Source: an uncultured Burkholderiales bacterium
Lineage (GTDB): Bacteria; Pseudomonadota; Gammaproteobacteria; Burkholderiales; Burkholderiaceae_C
Direction of reading: 5' to 3'
DNA: 5,889 bases
Assembly: GCA_903887655.1 (NCBI GenBank)
Contig: CAISQQ010000138.1
Location: forward strand, 1 to 5,889
The position numbers were made by a program, and so were the translations under genes. The notes below the pieces were generated by a model that saw only the letters and a program-made list of their open reading frames with translations, made no database searches and was not told where the DNA came from. Each line of letters begins with the position of its first letter. Position 1 is the first letter of the stretch. This document shows, piece by piece, positions 5,637 to 5,889 of this stretch.

Positions 5637-5889
5637 TCAGGGCTTGGGCGCTTGGAGCAGCTCGAGCTCGCGGTGGCGCGTGAGGGTCACCCAGTTTTTG
5701 CTGAACAACTGACCGAGTCGCTCGACCAAATACACCGAGCGGTGTTGTCCACCGGTGCAACCCAAGGCCACTGTCACATAGCTGCGGTGGTCCTTGCTGA
5801 GCTCAATGAGCCAGTGGTTTAAAAAAGTCTGGATGTGTTGGCACATTTGGTTCACGCTGCTGTGTCCCCCGAGCCAATCTGCAACGGGG
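5637..5889 (-). CDS. rapZ: RapZ, RNase adapter / nucleotide-binding protein, C-terminal 83 residues (partial)
   Basis: Only the C-terminal end of the gene is in the window; the reading frame is open through the right edge. The fragment contains the family hallmark GCTGGQHRSVYLVERL followed by RHREL, and before it a DWL...FLNHWL helix pair typical of the RapZ C-terminal domain. In E. coli RapZ binds the small RNA GlmZ and presents it to RNase E, controlling GlmS and amino-sugar synthesis; the N-terminal P-loop ATPase domain would lie outside the window. In betaproteobacteria rapZ is often near hprK, but this cannot be seen here. The TGA stop is 23 nt from the mutY stop in convergent orientation. 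A GTG at 5855 inside the frame is not a start, since family similarity continues upstream of it. Confidence 0.92.
   Translation of the reverse strand, partial: PVADWLGGHSSVNQMCQHIQTFLNHWLIELSKDHRSYVTVALGCTGGQHRSVYLVERLGQLFSKNWVTLTRHRELELLQAPKP

Overview
The window looks like ordinary chromosomal housekeeping DNA from a betaproteobacterium. The order TPR protein, lolB, ispE, tRNA-Gln, a mutM-mutY pair and a terminal rapZ fits Burkholderiales, probably a Comamonadaceae-like lineage. This placement rests on protein motifs and gene order, not on a database match. I see no mobile element, CRISPR array, prophage or atypical gene cargo.

Layout: positions 1-31 are a short stretch downstream of tRNA-Gln with nothing I can assign. 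A complete tRNA-Gln(UUG) lies on the minus strand (32-108), followed by a stem-loop in the spacer (113-139). Next come three minus-strand genes that read toward the tRNA: a 656-residue exported TPR protein (1686-3656), lolB (1000-1632, or to 1689 with a TTG start) and ispE (141-986). Their spacing is very tight, so TPR-lolB-ispE-tRNA is probably one transcript. A 41-bp divergent spacer (3657-3697) separates this unit from the plus-strand pair mutM (3698-4513) and mutY (4498-5613), which overlap by 16 nt. The 3' end of rapZ (minus strand, cut by the window edge) converges on mutY with a 23-nt gap containing a small GC hairpin.

Function: the minus-strand unit joins envelope biogenesis (LolB inserts lipoproteins into the outer membrane; the TPR protein is syntenic with the Pseudomonas protease adaptor LbcA), isoprenoid precursor synthesis (IspE) and a tRNA. 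The plus-strand pair provides two of the three parts of the 8-oxoguanine (GO) defence: MutM removes 8-oxoG opposite C, and MutY removes A mispaired with 8-oxoG.

The most distinctive points are two separate 12-bp-period tandem repeats inside lolB, both encoding Asn-every-fourth-residue tracts that flank the lipid-anchor signal; the LbcA-like TPR gene in the lolB locus; apparently overlapping divergent promoters; and the lack of recognisable Shine-Dalgarno sequences at all five complete genes. I found no convincing undescribed system.
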